DNA of 64,000 nt from Nocardia mangyaensis (GTDB taxonomy: Bacteria; Actinomycetota; Actinomycetes; Mycobacteriales; Mycobacteriaceae): contig NZ_CP018082.1 in NCBI RefSeq assembly GCF_001886715.1, forward strand, positions 4,402,001 to 4,466,000. Direction: 5' to 3'. How positions within the stretch are numbered: the first letter of the stretch is position 1; the number at the start of each line of letters is the position of its first letter. The position numbers and the translations under genes are program-made. The notes under the pieces were generated by a model. It had not been told where the DNA came from. It worked only from the letters and a program-made list of their open reading frames with translations, and did no database searches. Positions 9,180-20,051 of this stretch are shown here, piece by piece.

Positions 9180-9736
9180 CTACGCCTCCCATGCCTCCGC
9201 CAGCAGCTGTCGCGTCTCGCGCAACAACTGAGGCATCACCTTCACCCCGCCGACCACGGTGATGAAGTTCGCATCTCCGCCCCAGCGCGGCACGATGTGC
9301 TGGTGCAGATGGTCGGCCAGCGAACCACCGGCCACGCCACCGAGGTTGAGGCCCACGTTGAATCCGGCGGGCCGCGAGACCCGTTTCATCACGCGAATGG
9401 CCTGCTGGGTGAAGGCCATCAGTTCCGCGCTCTCGGCGGTCGTGAGGTCCTCCAGGTCGGCAACCCGGCGGTACGGCACCACCATCATGTGCCCTGGGTT
9501 GTACGGGTACAAGTTGAGCACGGCGTAGACGTGCTCGCCGCGGGCGATGATCAACCCGTCCTCGTCCGACATCTTCGGGATGTCGGTGAACGGATGGCCG
9601 GTGGCGTCCTTGGGCTTGACCTCGCCGGTGATGTAGGACATCCGATAGGGCGTCCACAGCCGCTGCAAGCGGTCCGGATTTCCGGCCCCGGCGTCGGCGA
9701 TCGAACCCGCCGACGCCTCGGAGGCGATGGAATCGC

Positions 9737-9740
<4 letters not shown>
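9180..9740 (-). CDS. HIT-family protein (Rv2613c-like Ap4A phosphorylase)
   Basis: A 186-aa histidine-triad protein. The triad HLHQH is at residues 144-148, followed by IVPRWGG, and the nucleotide-binding [15 protein letters not shown] segment is at about 76-90. The M. tuberculosis orthologue in the same position (Rv2613c) is a diadenosine tetraphosphate phosphorylase; that activity is inferred here by family and synteny. The ATG start at 9740 overlaps the thrS stop by 4 nt. The N-terminal 25 residues are low-complexity (Ser/Ala). Confidence 0.9.
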
Positions 9741-11806
<2,066 letters not shown>

Positions 11807-11975
11807 GGGAATTGTTCTCCTTGACATCGGTGCCGGGACGATCCGGCGTCTACGCAGGGCAGGGTCGACCCTGCGCCGCCCATGCTATCGGGCGCGCCGA
11901 CCGGCGGTGTCGATGACCTCGGACCGCGTGTTGGTCGACCAGCGCACGCTCTTGCCGCCGAGCTCCACTACCACT

Positions 11976-12003
11976 ATGGTTCATTACATGACTAATGAAC
12001 CAT
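11976..12003. promoter_or_regulatory. Perfect palindromic operator of the GntR/ABC operon
   Basis: Two 11-bp arms, ATGGTTCATTA at 11976-11986 and its exact reverse complement at 11993-12003, flank a 6-nt spacer. The site is AT-rich in a GC-rich setting and ends 19 bp before the start codon of the GntR gene. YtrA-type GntR proteins usually bind such inverted repeats in their own promoters, so autoregulation is the likely role. Confidence 0.8.
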
Positions 12004-12022
12004 TCAACCGAGGTGGTTGACG

Positions 12023-12385
12023 ATGCTCGAGGACGGCAAGCCGCTCTTCCTGCAGGTCGCGGAGATGGTCGAGAACTCGATCATCGACGGATCACTGCCC
12101 GAGGAGGCGCAGGCACCGTCGTCGAACGAGCTCGCGACCTTCCACCGGATCAACCCGGCGACCGCGGCGAAAGGGCTCAACCAGCTGGCGGCCGACGGGA
12201 TTCTCCACAAGAAGCGAGGCATCGGCATGTTCGTCACACTCGGCGCCCGGACAGTGTTACGGCAGCGCCGACGAGAACGCTTCGCCGTGCAGTACATCGA
12301 TCCACTGATCGCCGAAGCGGACAAGCTCGGTATCGACGTGGACGAACTGAAGGTCATGCTGGACAAGCGAGAGGGGGCGCGATGA
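12023..12385 (+). CDS. GntR-family (YtrA subfamily) transcriptional regulator
   Basis: A 120-aa regulator: a winged helix-turn-helix (about 10-75, with PSSNELATFHRINPATAAKG) and a short helical C-terminal dimerisation segment. That short tail is typical of the YtrA subfamily, whose genes normally sit in ABC transporter operons and lack a ligand domain. The ATG at 12023 follows GAGGTGG. The stop overlaps the start of the ABC ATPase by 4 nt. It probably represses its own operon through the palindrome just upstream. Confidence 0.9.
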   Translation: MLEDGKPLFLQVAEMVENSIIDGSLPEEAQAPSSNELATFHRINPATAAKGLNQLAADGILHKKRGIGMFVTLGARTVLRQRRRERFAVQYIDPLIAEADKLGIDVDELKVMLDKREGAR

Positions 12386-13299
12386 GCGCCGCGATCATCG
12401 ATCCGACCGTGCGCGACACCGAGGTCGTGGTGTCCACCCGGGGATTGACCACCCGCTTCGGGTCGGTCACCGCACTCGACGATGTCACCATCGACCTGCG
12501 AGCCGACACCATCTACGGCCTGCTCGGCCGCAACGGCGCGGGCAAGACCACCCTGATGCAGACCCTGACGGGCCAGATGTTCCAGACCAGTGGTGAGGTG
12601 CGGGTCTTCGGCCGGGTTCCGCACGAGAACACCGAGGTCCTGCGCGGGGTGTCGTTCATCAAGGAGAGCCAGGCGTATCCGGCCGAATACAAGGTCGAGC
12701 ACGTGCTCGCCGCGGCCCGGCACCTGCTGCGCGACTGGGACGAGGACTTCGCCCGGGAACTGGTGCGCGACTTCGACCTTCCCGTCAACCGCAAGGTCAA
12801 GAAGCTCTCCCGCGGCATGACCTCCGCGCTCGGTGTCATCGTCGGGCTGGCCTCGCGGGCACCGCTGACCTTCTTCGACGAGCCGTATCTGGGACTGGAT
12901 GCCGTCGCCCGGCAACTGTTCTACGACCGGCTGCTGGCCGACTACGCCGAGCACCCACGCACCGTCGTGCTCTCGACCCACCTGATCGACGAGGTAGCCG
13001 ACCTGCTCGAGCACGTCCTGCTGATCGATCGCGGGCGTCTGCTCGTCGACGCGAGCGCCGACGAGCTCCGGGATTCGGCGCTGACCGTGGCCGGGTCCGC
13101 CGCGGACGTCGACCTGTTCCTCGGCGCACGTCCCGAACTGCGGCGCGAGCGCCTGGGCAATCAGGTCCGGGTCACCGCGCGCACCGAGAACGCCGCCGAG
13201 GACATCGCCCACGCGAAATCCCTCGGCCTGGCGATCGAACCGGTGTCGCTGCAACAGCTCATCGTCGAAACCACCAATCTGGAACGGAAGGACGCGTGA
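12382..13299 (+). CDS. ABC transporter ATP-binding protein
   Basis: A 305-aa single-NBD ATPase. Walker A GRNGAGKT is at 49-56, a degenerate signature LSRGM stands in place of LSGGQ, and Walker B TFFDEPYLGLD and the H-loop in VVLSTHLIDE are clear. The C-terminal 80 residues form the regulatory tail found in drug- or lantibiotic-export ATPases. It pairs with the permease overlapping its stop codon. The substrate is unknown; YtrA-linked transporters often respond to cell-envelope stress or antibiotics. Confidence 0.9.
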   Translation: MSAAIIDPTVRDTEVVVSTRGLTTRFGSVTALDDVTIDLRADTIYGLLGRNGAGKTTLMQTLTGQMFQTSGEVRVFGRVPHENTEVLRGVSFIKESQAYPAEYKVEHVLAAARHLLRDWDEDFARELVRDFDLPVNRKVKKLSRGMTSALGVIVGLASRAPLTFFDEPYLGLDAVARQLFYDRLLADYAEHPRTVVLSTHLIDEVADLLEHVLLIDRGRLLVDASADELRDSALTVAGSAADVDLFLGARPELRRERLGNQVRVTARTENAAEDIAHAKSLGLAIEPVSLQQLIVETTNLERKDA

Positions 13300-13991
13300 T
13301 GATCGCCCGCGCACTGTCGGTAGCCCGCATCCACGCCGTCGCCTGGCCGATGCTGATCGCCTGGCCGCTGGGCATCCTCGCCCTGGCTTTCGCGATCCCG
13401 TGGGTGATCTTCTTCTTGGTCGACACCGACGAATCGAACTTCACCGGCAGCGTCTCGGCCCTGCTGGGCCTGACCCTGGCGTTCTATCTGGGCGCGATGA
13501 CGCAGACGTTCCCGTTCGCGTTGGGGATGAGCGTGACCCGCCGCGACTACTACGCCGCGACACTGTTGGTCGCCGCCGCCCAGGTGATCGGATTCGGCAC
13601 CCTGCTGACCGTCCTGGCGATCATCGAGAACGCCACCGGTGGCTGGGGCGTGGAGCTGGTGATGTTCGGTGTCCCCGGCTACTTCACCTCGAGCTGGCTG
13701 CTCCAGTTCGGGACGAATCTGGCGATCGTCGCGCTGGTCGCCGGGGTCGGTTTGCTGATCGGCGCGATCTATCAGCGCTGGCGGGTGGTCGGGTTCAACA
13801 CCTTGGCCGTCACGGTCTTGCTGACCGGCGGTATCGCGGCGATCGTGATCACCTGGCAGCGATGGTGGCCCGAGGTCGGCCGCTGGTTCGTCGAGACACC
13901 GCGGGTTGTGCCGATGGTGGTGGTGCCCGCCGCGGTCGCGCTGGCCTGCCTGCTCGGCACCTGGCAGGTGATGCGGCGCGCGACCGCGTGA
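13299..13991 (+). CDS. ABC transporter permease, six-helix type
   Basis: A 230-aa membrane protein with about six hydrophobic helices and no soluble domain. It begins at the ATG overlapping the ATPase stop by one base; an in-frame GTG at 13296 is an alternative with closer ribosome-site spacing. It resembles membrane subunits of YtrA-regulated ABC-2 exporters, with a Gly-rich MTQTFPFALGMSVTRRDYY segment. It is the last gene of the operon and converges on the FhuF-like gene, with 5 bp between them. Confidence 0.8.
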   Translation: MIARALSVARIHAVAWPMLIAWPLGILALAFAIPWVIFFLVDTDESNFTGSVSALLGLTLAFYLGAMTQTFPFALGMSVTRRDYYAATLLVAAAQVIGFGTLLTVLAIIENATGGWGVELVMFGVPGYFTSSWLLQFGTNLAIVALVAGVGLLIGAIYQRWRVVGFNTLAVTVLLTGGIAAIVITWQRWWPEVGRWFVETPRVVPMVVVPAAVALACLLGTWQVMRRATA

Positions 13992-13996
13992 CGGGT

Positions 13997-14668
13997 TCAG
14001 GACCGGGAGCGCGCGGCGTCGGCCAGCAGTTCGGCGCGCTCCGCGGGTGAGCGTTTCGGGCAGCTCGTGCACATCTGGCACCCGGAGACCTCGTAGACCA
14101 AGCAGCACGAAGCGCGCCGGACGAAGGTGCGGCCGCCCACGGTGACGAACCGGGGGGTGGGCAGCGGGGTACCCAGGTCGGTGGCCAGCCGGGTCGCCGC
14201 CTCGGGCGCACCGGCGTCGAGCGCCCGGTTGCCGATGGCATCGGCGACGACCGCCCACAGCGATGGCGCACCCGCGCCGGACGCGGTCGCGACCTGCGCG
14301 ATCACCGCTGTCAGAGTCTCGCGCAGTGCGGTCGCGACCGCCTCGTCGGCGTCGGCGCCGCGCACTCCCCCCACGTCCGAACGCACCGCCCGTCCGGTGC
14401 CGTCGACCACCACCCGGCGGAATTCGGTGTGCTCGACGCCGCCGTCGGGGCGGACCTCGCAGTCGAAATCGCCGAGCGCGGCGATCGGTGCCGGGGTGCC
14501 CGCCGCGTAGGCCCGAGCGATCTGGTCGACCAGACTCGAAGCGACCATGCACCACCACAGGGTGCCCGCGACCCGAGGGGTGTCGGTCCCCCAGGACCGA
14601 CCCATCTCACCGATCCGGGCCGACACCCACGCGGGATCGGTGAGCCGGTGCCCGGGGACGGTACTCAC
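13997..14668 (-). CDS. FhuF-like (2Fe-2S) ferric-reductase-family protein
   Basis: A 223-aa soluble protein. Four cysteines near the C-terminus are arranged as CC-x10-C-x2-C (SCCLVYEVSGCQMCTSCP; a fifth Cys follows closely). This is the FhuF-type 2Fe-2S pattern, and such proteins reduce ferric siderophores in the cytoplasm. The rest is Ala-rich and poorly conserved. The GTG start at 14668 overlaps the upstream PGPGW gene by 4 nt. There are no siderophore uptake genes in the window, so the iron role rests on the motif alone. Confidence 0.75.
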   Translation of the reverse strand: MSTVPGHRLTDPAWVSARIGEMGRSWGTDTPRVAGTLWWCMVASSLVDQIARAYAAGTPAPIAALGDFDCEVRPDGGVEHTEFRRVVVDGTGRAVRSDVGGVRGADADEAVATALRETLTAVIAQVATASGAGAPSLWAVVADAIGNRALDAGAPEAATRLATDLGTPLPTPRFVTVGGRTFVRRASCCLVYEVSGCQMCTSCPKRSPAERAELLADAARSRS

Positions 14669-15150
14669 GACATCAGGGGACTGCGCAACCACGACCAATC
14701 GACTCCGATCCAGCCTGCCACCATGGAATATGTACCGAGCAGCCACAACGTCACCACGACGAGGGCGAAGGTGGCCACCGCGCCCAGTGCCCTGATCACC
14801 CAGCCGCGCGAGGTGTACCAGTCCATGACGATCCGGTACTTGCCGCGCACCCAGGTCAGGGTGTGGTGGGCCCAGACGAATTCGGTGGCCAGGATGCCGA
14901 ACCCGGCGAACACGAGTGCCCAACCGGGCCCCGGGTACGGGATCGTGATGATCCCGACCAACAGCACCACACCACCGACCACGCCGACGATGATGCGATA
15001 GCCGAGGTTCAGGGTAGGGCGGCGCGCGATGGCTGCCCGGAAGGCGCGCCCGCGTTCTTTGAGGACCGTCCAACGAGACGGGGATCCGGCGGAGTCCGCC
15101 GGATCCCCGGTGTCGGCGCGGACGGCGTCGGCGGTCGGCTCGCTGGTCAT
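14665..15150 (-). CDS. PGPGW (TIGR02611) transmembrane protein
   Basis: A 161-aa protein. Residues 1-45 are hydrophilic and acidic, and two close hydrophobic segments flank IPYPGPGWALVFAGFGILATEF, the PGPGW signature. A third helix lies near 130. The family is widespread in actinobacteria and uncharacterised. It is translationally coupled to the FhuF-like gene. Confidence 0.88.
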   Translation of the reverse strand: MTSEPTADAVRADTGDPADSAGSPSRWTVLKERGRAFRAAIARRPTLNLGYRIIVGVVGGVVLLVGIITIPYPGPGWALVFAGFGILATEFVWAHHTLTWVRGKYRIVMDWYTSRGWVIRALGAVATFALVVVTLWLLGTYSMVAGWIGVDWSWLRSPLMS

Positions 15151-15194
15151 CTTTCCAGCCTACGAGCCGACCGCACGGGTCGCCCGTCCCACGA

Positions 15195-17384
15195 TCACAC
15201 TGTGACGGCGACCTCGTCGTCGATGGTTCGCACACCGTCGACGGTCACCTCGATGACCCGCGCGCCCGCGATGTCGAAGAACAGCCCCGACACCGACAGC
15301 CCGCGCTCGGCCACCGCACGGCGCACCGCCGGATGCCGGTGCAGCGTCTCGAGCTGCACGGCGACATTGACCATGCTCAGCTGATCGATCTCGTCGAAAC
15401 CGGCCGCCCTGGCCGCCCGCACGACCGGATGCTCGGCATGGAAGCGTTCGAGGCTGGGCGCGGCGTGCTCGAGCCAGGAGCTCAGGCCGCCGTCGGCGGC
15501 GGCGCCGGTGTAGACCGCTTTCATCGCACCGCAGGCCGAGTGCCCGCACACCACCACCGAGCGCACCGCGAGCTGTTCGAGGGCGAACACCAGGGCCGCT
15601 TCGACCGAGTCGTCGCCGCTGCTCGGTACCAGATTGCCCACATTGCGGACGGTGAACAGGTCGCCGGGACCGCTGGAGGTGATCACATTGGGCACGATCC
15701 GCGAGTCCGCGCAGGTGAGGAAGAACGAGTCCGGGTCCTGCCGGTCGCGCAGTTCGTCCAGGTGTGGGCGGACGACGTGGGCGTGGCTGCGATGGAAGGC
15801 GGCGACACCCGCGGTCAGCGCGTCACTACCGGACTTCTGGTGTCGCCACGGGCCGAGGAACTCGTCCCACACCTGTCGCCCGAATCCGCGCGCGGGCGGC
15901 GCGGCGGCGGCACCGGCCATCCGGGCACTGCCGATCTCGACGAATTCGACTCGCCCGCCACTGCTCTCCTGCTGACGTCGCCAGTCCTCGATCGCCTCGA
16001 AGGCGGCGTGGTCGAGGAAGTCGACGGTCATCTCCACCGTCACATCGGCACCCGCGGGCACCTTGGCCAGCTCGGCCGACAGGCGCGGCAGCGCGAGGAA
16101 GGTGCACGACCCATCGACGCTCACCAGCCACTTCTGTCCCAGCGGCGAGGCGTTGACCTGCACCCGCACCACCCGCCACAGCAGCAGTCCGAAGGCCAGC
16201 GCCAGCCCGATCATCACGCCCTCGAGCAGATTCAAGAACACCACGCCCAGCACGGTGACCAGGTACACGAGCAGGTCGCCGGTGCGCCGGGCCAGCCGGA
16301 TGTGGGCCAGCTTCACCAGCTGGATACCGATCACGATCAGCAGCCCGGCCAGCGCCGCCTTCGGGATCTGTTCGACCAGGCCGACCAGCGCCACCGAGAA
16401 CAGCAGGATCCAGCAGCCGTGCATGACCGCCGAGGCGCGGGTGCGCGCACCGGCCGCCACGTTGGTGGCGCTGCGCACGATCACGCCGGTGACCGGCAGA
16501 CCGCCGATCAGGCCGGACAGCACGTTCGCCGAGCCCTGGCCGATGAGTTCGCGGTCGAAGTCGGTGCGCGGACCGGTGTGCATCTTGTCCACCGCCACCG
16601 CCGAGAGCAGGCTCTCCACACTGGCGATGAGCGCGATGGTCAGCACCATCATGGCGACGGCCGACCAGCCGCCAGAGGGCAGTTCCGGCAACTGCAACGC
16701 GTCGAACAGCGACCCGCTGAGCACGATCCGCTCGACGCCGGACGGCAGCACCAGCGACAGCACCGTGCCCGCGACGACCGCGACCAGCGGTCCCGGCGCC
16801 GCGCGCAGCTTCGGCGGTACGTACTTCCACCCGAGCATCACCGCGATCACCACGGCGCCGACCAGCGCGTCAGCGCCCCGCAGCGACACCAGCTGACCGG
16901 GCAGTTCGGCGAGGTTGCGCAGCGCGGTGCTGTGCGAGGAGCCGCCGAGCAGCACGTGGATCTGCTGCAGCGCGATGGTGAGACCGATGCCGGCCAGCAT
17001 CGCGTGCACCACCACCGGCGCCACCGCCAGCGCGGAGCGCGCGATCCGGCTCAGGCCGAACAGGATCTGTAACACGCCGGCCGCGACCACGATGAAACAT
17101 GTGATACGCCAACCGAATTGCGCGATGGATTCGGCCACCACCACGGTCAGACCGGCCGCGGGACCGCTGACCTGCAGGACCGAGCCACCGAGCGTACCGG
17201 CGACGACACCGCCGATCACGGCGGCGATGAGACCGGCGGCGACCGGCGCCCCGGAGGCGACCGCGATGCCGAGCGAGAGCGGCAGCGCGACCAGGAAGAC
17301 CACGATGGACGCGGGCAGATCGTGACGTAGCAGCGTCTGCTGCCACAGGGGACGAGGCGGAGCGAGATCGTTCTCTACAGACAT
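15195..17384 (-). CDS. SulP transporter-carbonic anhydrase fusion (copy 1)
   Basis: A 729-aa protein. Residues 15-400 form a SulP anion transporter with 10-12 helices and the typical ELIGQGSANVLSGLIGGLP region. About 430-490 is a STAS-like segment. Residues 530-729 are a beta-carbonic anhydrase with all zinc ligands: Cys558, Asp560, Arg562, His615 and Cys618 (CADSRIVPN, CGHSACGAM). Such fusions probably import bicarbonate (or another anion) and interconvert it with CO2 at the inner face. The ATG at 17384 follows AAGGAG. A close paralogue lies directly upstream. Confidence 0.92.
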   Translation of the reverse strand: MSVENDLAPPRPLWQQTLLRHDLPASIVVFLVALPLSLGIAVASGAPVAAGLIAAVIGGVVAGTLGGSVLQVSGPAAGLTVVVAESIAQFGWRITCFIVVAAGVLQILFGLSRIARSALAVAPVVVHAMLAGIGLTIALQQIHVLLGGSSHSTALRNLAELPGQLVSLRGADALVGAVVIAVMLGWKYVPPKLRAAPGPLVAVVAGTVLSLVLPSGVERIVLSGSLFDALQLPELPSGGWSAVAMMVLTIALIASVESLLSAVAVDKMHTGPRTDFDRELIGQGSANVLSGLIGGLPVTGVIVRSATNVAAGARTRASAVMHGCWILLFSVALVGLVEQIPKAALAGLLIVIGIQLVKLAHIRLARRTGDLLVYLVTVLGVVFLNLLEGVMIGLALAFGLLLWRVVRVQVNASPLGQKWLVSVDGSCTFLALPRLSAELAKVPAGADVTVEMTVDFLDHAAFEAIEDWRRQQESSGGRVEFVEIGSARMAGAAAAPPARGFGRQVWDEFLGPWRHQKSGSDALTAGVAAFHRSHAHVVRPHLDELRDRQDPDSFFLTCADSRIVPNVITSSGPGDLFTVRNVGNLVPSSGDDSVEAALVFALEQLAVRSVVVCGHSACGAMKAVYTGAAADGGLSSWLEHAAPSLERFHAEHPVVRAARAAGFDEIDQLSMVNVAVQLETLHRHPAVRRAVAERGLSVSGLFFDIAGARVIEVTVDGVRTIDDEVAVTV

Positions 17385-17586
17385 GACTCTCCTTCGCCGA
17401 CTCGGCGCGGACACAGCCGCCAACCGGCTTCTCACGGTGAAGCAAAGGACCCCGGTGCAACGGCGAACCGGGCGGGGATGCGGACCAACCTATTGGTAAA
17501 GATTTGGCAAAACCAGTGTGCCGCAGAAAGAGTGGGTGTCGCCATAAGCGCTGACCCGCTGTGGGGTGCCCCACAGCAGAGTGTGC

Positions 17587-19815
17587 TCAGACCGGCTCGG
17601 CGGCGATCCGGCCGCGGACGTCGTCGAACTCGCCGATGCCGTCGGCAGTGACCTCGATCACCCGCGCGGTCGCCAGATCGAAGAACAATCCCGTCACCGC
17701 GACGCCGCGTTCGGCCATCCCGGCACGCACCGCTGGATAGTCGATCAGCGTCGCCACCTGTCGGGCCACATTCACCATGCCCAGCTGATCGACCGGACCG
17801 AAGCCGGCCAGCCGGGCCGCCTCGGCGACCGGATGACCGCGATGGAACGCCGCCAGTGTCGGCTGGGCGTGCGCGAGCCAGTCGTCGAGCCCGGGACCGG
17901 CTCGGACCTGCCCGTACAGCGCCTCCATCGCACCGCAACCGCTGTGTCCGCACACCACCACCGAGCGCACGTCGAGCTTGTCGAGGGCGTAGATCAGCGC
18001 CGCCTCCACCGAGACGTCGCTACCGCCGACCGGCACGAGATTGCCCACATTGCGGACGGTGAACAGGTCACCGGGCCCGCTGTTGGTGATGACATTGGGC
18101 ACGATCCGCGCATCGGCGCAGGTGAGGAAGAAGGTGCCCGCGTCGGGCCGATCGCGCAGCCCGTGCAGGTGCGGGCGCAGCAGGTGCGCGTGCCCGCGGT
18201 GATAGGCCGCGATACCCGCCGCGATCGGGTCGACCCCACCGGTGCGCCGCCACGGCCCGATCGCCTCGTCGATGACTTTGCGTGACTGACCACGCACCGG
18301 CGGTGCGGTATCCGCACGCGCCATCCGCGCCGTCCCCATCTCCACGAAATCAACAGTGCCACCATTCTTTTCACGATGCTCGGCCCATTCGGCAATGGCT
18401 TCGGATGCCGCGTGGTCGAGGAAGTCGACGGTCATCTCCACCGTCACGTCCACCCCGGCGGGTACGTCGGCCAGCTTCGCCGACAGCTTCGGCAGCGCGA
18501 GGAACGTGCACGAGCCGTCGACGGTGACCAGCCAGCGGTCGGCACCCGGAACCGGCGCGGCGGTGATCGTCACCTTCGCGACCCGCCACAGCAGCAGGGC
18601 GAAGGCCAGCGCGAGCCCGGCCACCACGCCCTCGAGCAGGTTGCCGAACACCACCCCCGACACCGTGACGACGTAGACCAGCAGATCGCCGGTGCGCAGC
18701 GCCCGCTTGATGTGGGCAAGCTTCACCAGCTGGACGCCGATCACGATCAGCAGCCCGGCCAGCGCGGCCTTCGGAATCTGTTCCACCACACCGACGAGCG
18801 CCACCGAGAACACCAGAATCCAGACGCCGTGCAGCACCGCCGAGGCCCGCGAGCGCGCGCCGGCGCGCACATTCGTCGCGCTCCGCACGATCACACCGGT
18901 GACCGGCAGGCCCCCGGCGAGACCTGACAGCACGTTCGCCGAACCCTGACCGATGAGTTCGCGGTCGAAATCGGCCCGCTCCCCGCCACGCATCCGGCCG
19001 ACCGCCACCGCCGAGAGCAAGCTCTCCACGCTGGCGATGAGCGCGATCGTCAGCACCGTGAAGGCCACACTCCACCAGGGAGCCGCCGGTACCTCCGGCA
19101 GCGACATGGCGTCGAAGAGTGAGCCGTTCAACATGATTCGCTCGACGCTGGTCGGCAGCACGAAGGCCAGCGCCACCCCAGCCAGGATCGCGACCAGCGG
19201 GGCGGGCACCACCCTGATCCGCGCGGGCACGAACTTCCAGCCGAGCAGGATGGCCATCACGGCGCCGCCGACCACCACCTCACCCCACCGCGCGGCGCGC
19301 AGCCCCTCGGGCAGCGCGGCCAGATTGTCCAGACTCGAGCTGCTCGACACCCCACCCAGCAGCACCAGGCTCTGCTGCAGCGCGATGGTGAGGCCGATCC
19401 CGGCCAGCATCGCGTGCACCACCACCGGCGCCACCGCCAGCGCGGCCCGCGCGATCCGGCTCAGCCCGAACAGGATCTGCAGCACACCGGCGGCCGCCAC
19501 GATGAAACAGGTTGCGCGCCAACCGAACTGGTTGATGGTCTCGGCCACGACGACCGTGAGTCCGGCCGCCGGCCCGCTCACCTGCAACGCCGATCCACCG
19601 AGCGACCCCGCCACGACGCCGCCGATCACCGCCGCGATCAACCCCGCCGCGACCGGCGCGCCGGAGGCGACGGCGATCCCGATCGACAGCGGCAGCGCGA
19701 CGAGAAACACCACGACCGACGCCGGAACATCATGGCGGAGTACAGATCTCAGAAAGTCGTGCGGTGAGGACCGCGCTGTCGCGTCGGTCGCGCCCGGACC
19801 ATTGTCGGTAGCCAT
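17587..19815 (-). CDS. SulP transporter-carbonic anhydrase fusion (copy 2)
   Basis: A 742-aa paralogue of the gene at 15195-17384, same order: SulP domain, STAS-like segment, beta-carbonic anhydrase. Zinc ligands are Cys566, Asp568, Arg570, His624 and Cys627. The two copies share long identical stretches but differ clearly in the linker and the N-terminal 25 residues, so the duplication is not recent. The ATG at 19815 is used, with AAGGAG upstream; the adjacent ATG at 19818 sits too close to it. A 202-bp gap separates the copies, enough for separate promoters. Confidence 0.92.
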   Translation of the reverse strand: MATDNGPGATDATARSSPHDFLRSVLRHDVPASVVVFLVALPLSIGIAVASGAPVAAGLIAAVIGGVVAGSLGGSALQVSGPAAGLTVVVAETINQFGWRATCFIVAAAGVLQILFGLSRIARAALAVAPVVVHAMLAGIGLTIALQQSLVLLGGVSSSSSLDNLAALPEGLRAARWGEVVVGGAVMAILLGWKFVPARIRVVPAPLVAILAGVALAFVLPTSVERIMLNGSLFDAMSLPEVPAAPWWSVAFTVLTIALIASVESLLSAVAVGRMRGGERADFDRELIGQGSANVLSGLAGGLPVTGVIVRSATNVRAGARSRASAVLHGVWILVFSVALVGVVEQIPKAALAGLLIVIGVQLVKLAHIKRALRTGDLLVYVVTVSGVVFGNLLEGVVAGLALAFALLLWRVAKVTITAAPVPGADRWLVTVDGSCTFLALPKLSAKLADVPAGVDVTVEMTVDFLDHAASEAIAEWAEHREKNGGTVDFVEMGTARMARADTAPPVRGQSRKVIDEAIGPWRRTGGVDPIAAGIAAYHRGHAHLLRPHLHGLRDRPDAGTFFLTCADARIVPNVITNSGPGDLFTVRNVGNLVPVGGSDVSVEAALIYALDKLDVRSVVVCGHSGCGAMEALYGQVRAGPGLDDWLAHAQPTLAAFHRGHPVAEAARLAGFGPVDQLGMVNVARQVATLIDYPAVRAGMAERGVAVTGLFFDLATARVIEVTADGIGEFDDVRGRIAAEPV

Positions 19816-20051
19816 CATTCTCCTTCGCCGGGGGCCACAGGCGCCCGGTTCATCGGTCGAACATGCACTGGCAATAGATACTGAGCTGCGAGAACTGACC
19901 CAAGACAGAGGGTCCGGCCAATAGTAAAGAACTACCCAAGCATATGGAAAGTTTTGTGCCGAATCGCGATCCAACTGTGATGTGCACCACAGCACACTGG
20001 CTCCGCGCGGCGGGCAAGGACCGCACCGGCCCGATGACCGAGGCGGTCGCC

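Noticed and set aside
11828..11975. T-box leader upstream of thrS
   Set aside because: No T-box core sequence or specifier-loop structure could be recognised, and the space is short and shared with the divergent GntR operon.
15333..17072. A 579-aa plus-strand frame opposite the first SulP-carbonic anhydrase gene
   Set aside because: Composition is His/Gln/Arg/Asp-heavy, the usual antisense pattern, with no motif; the opposite strand encodes a clear transporter.
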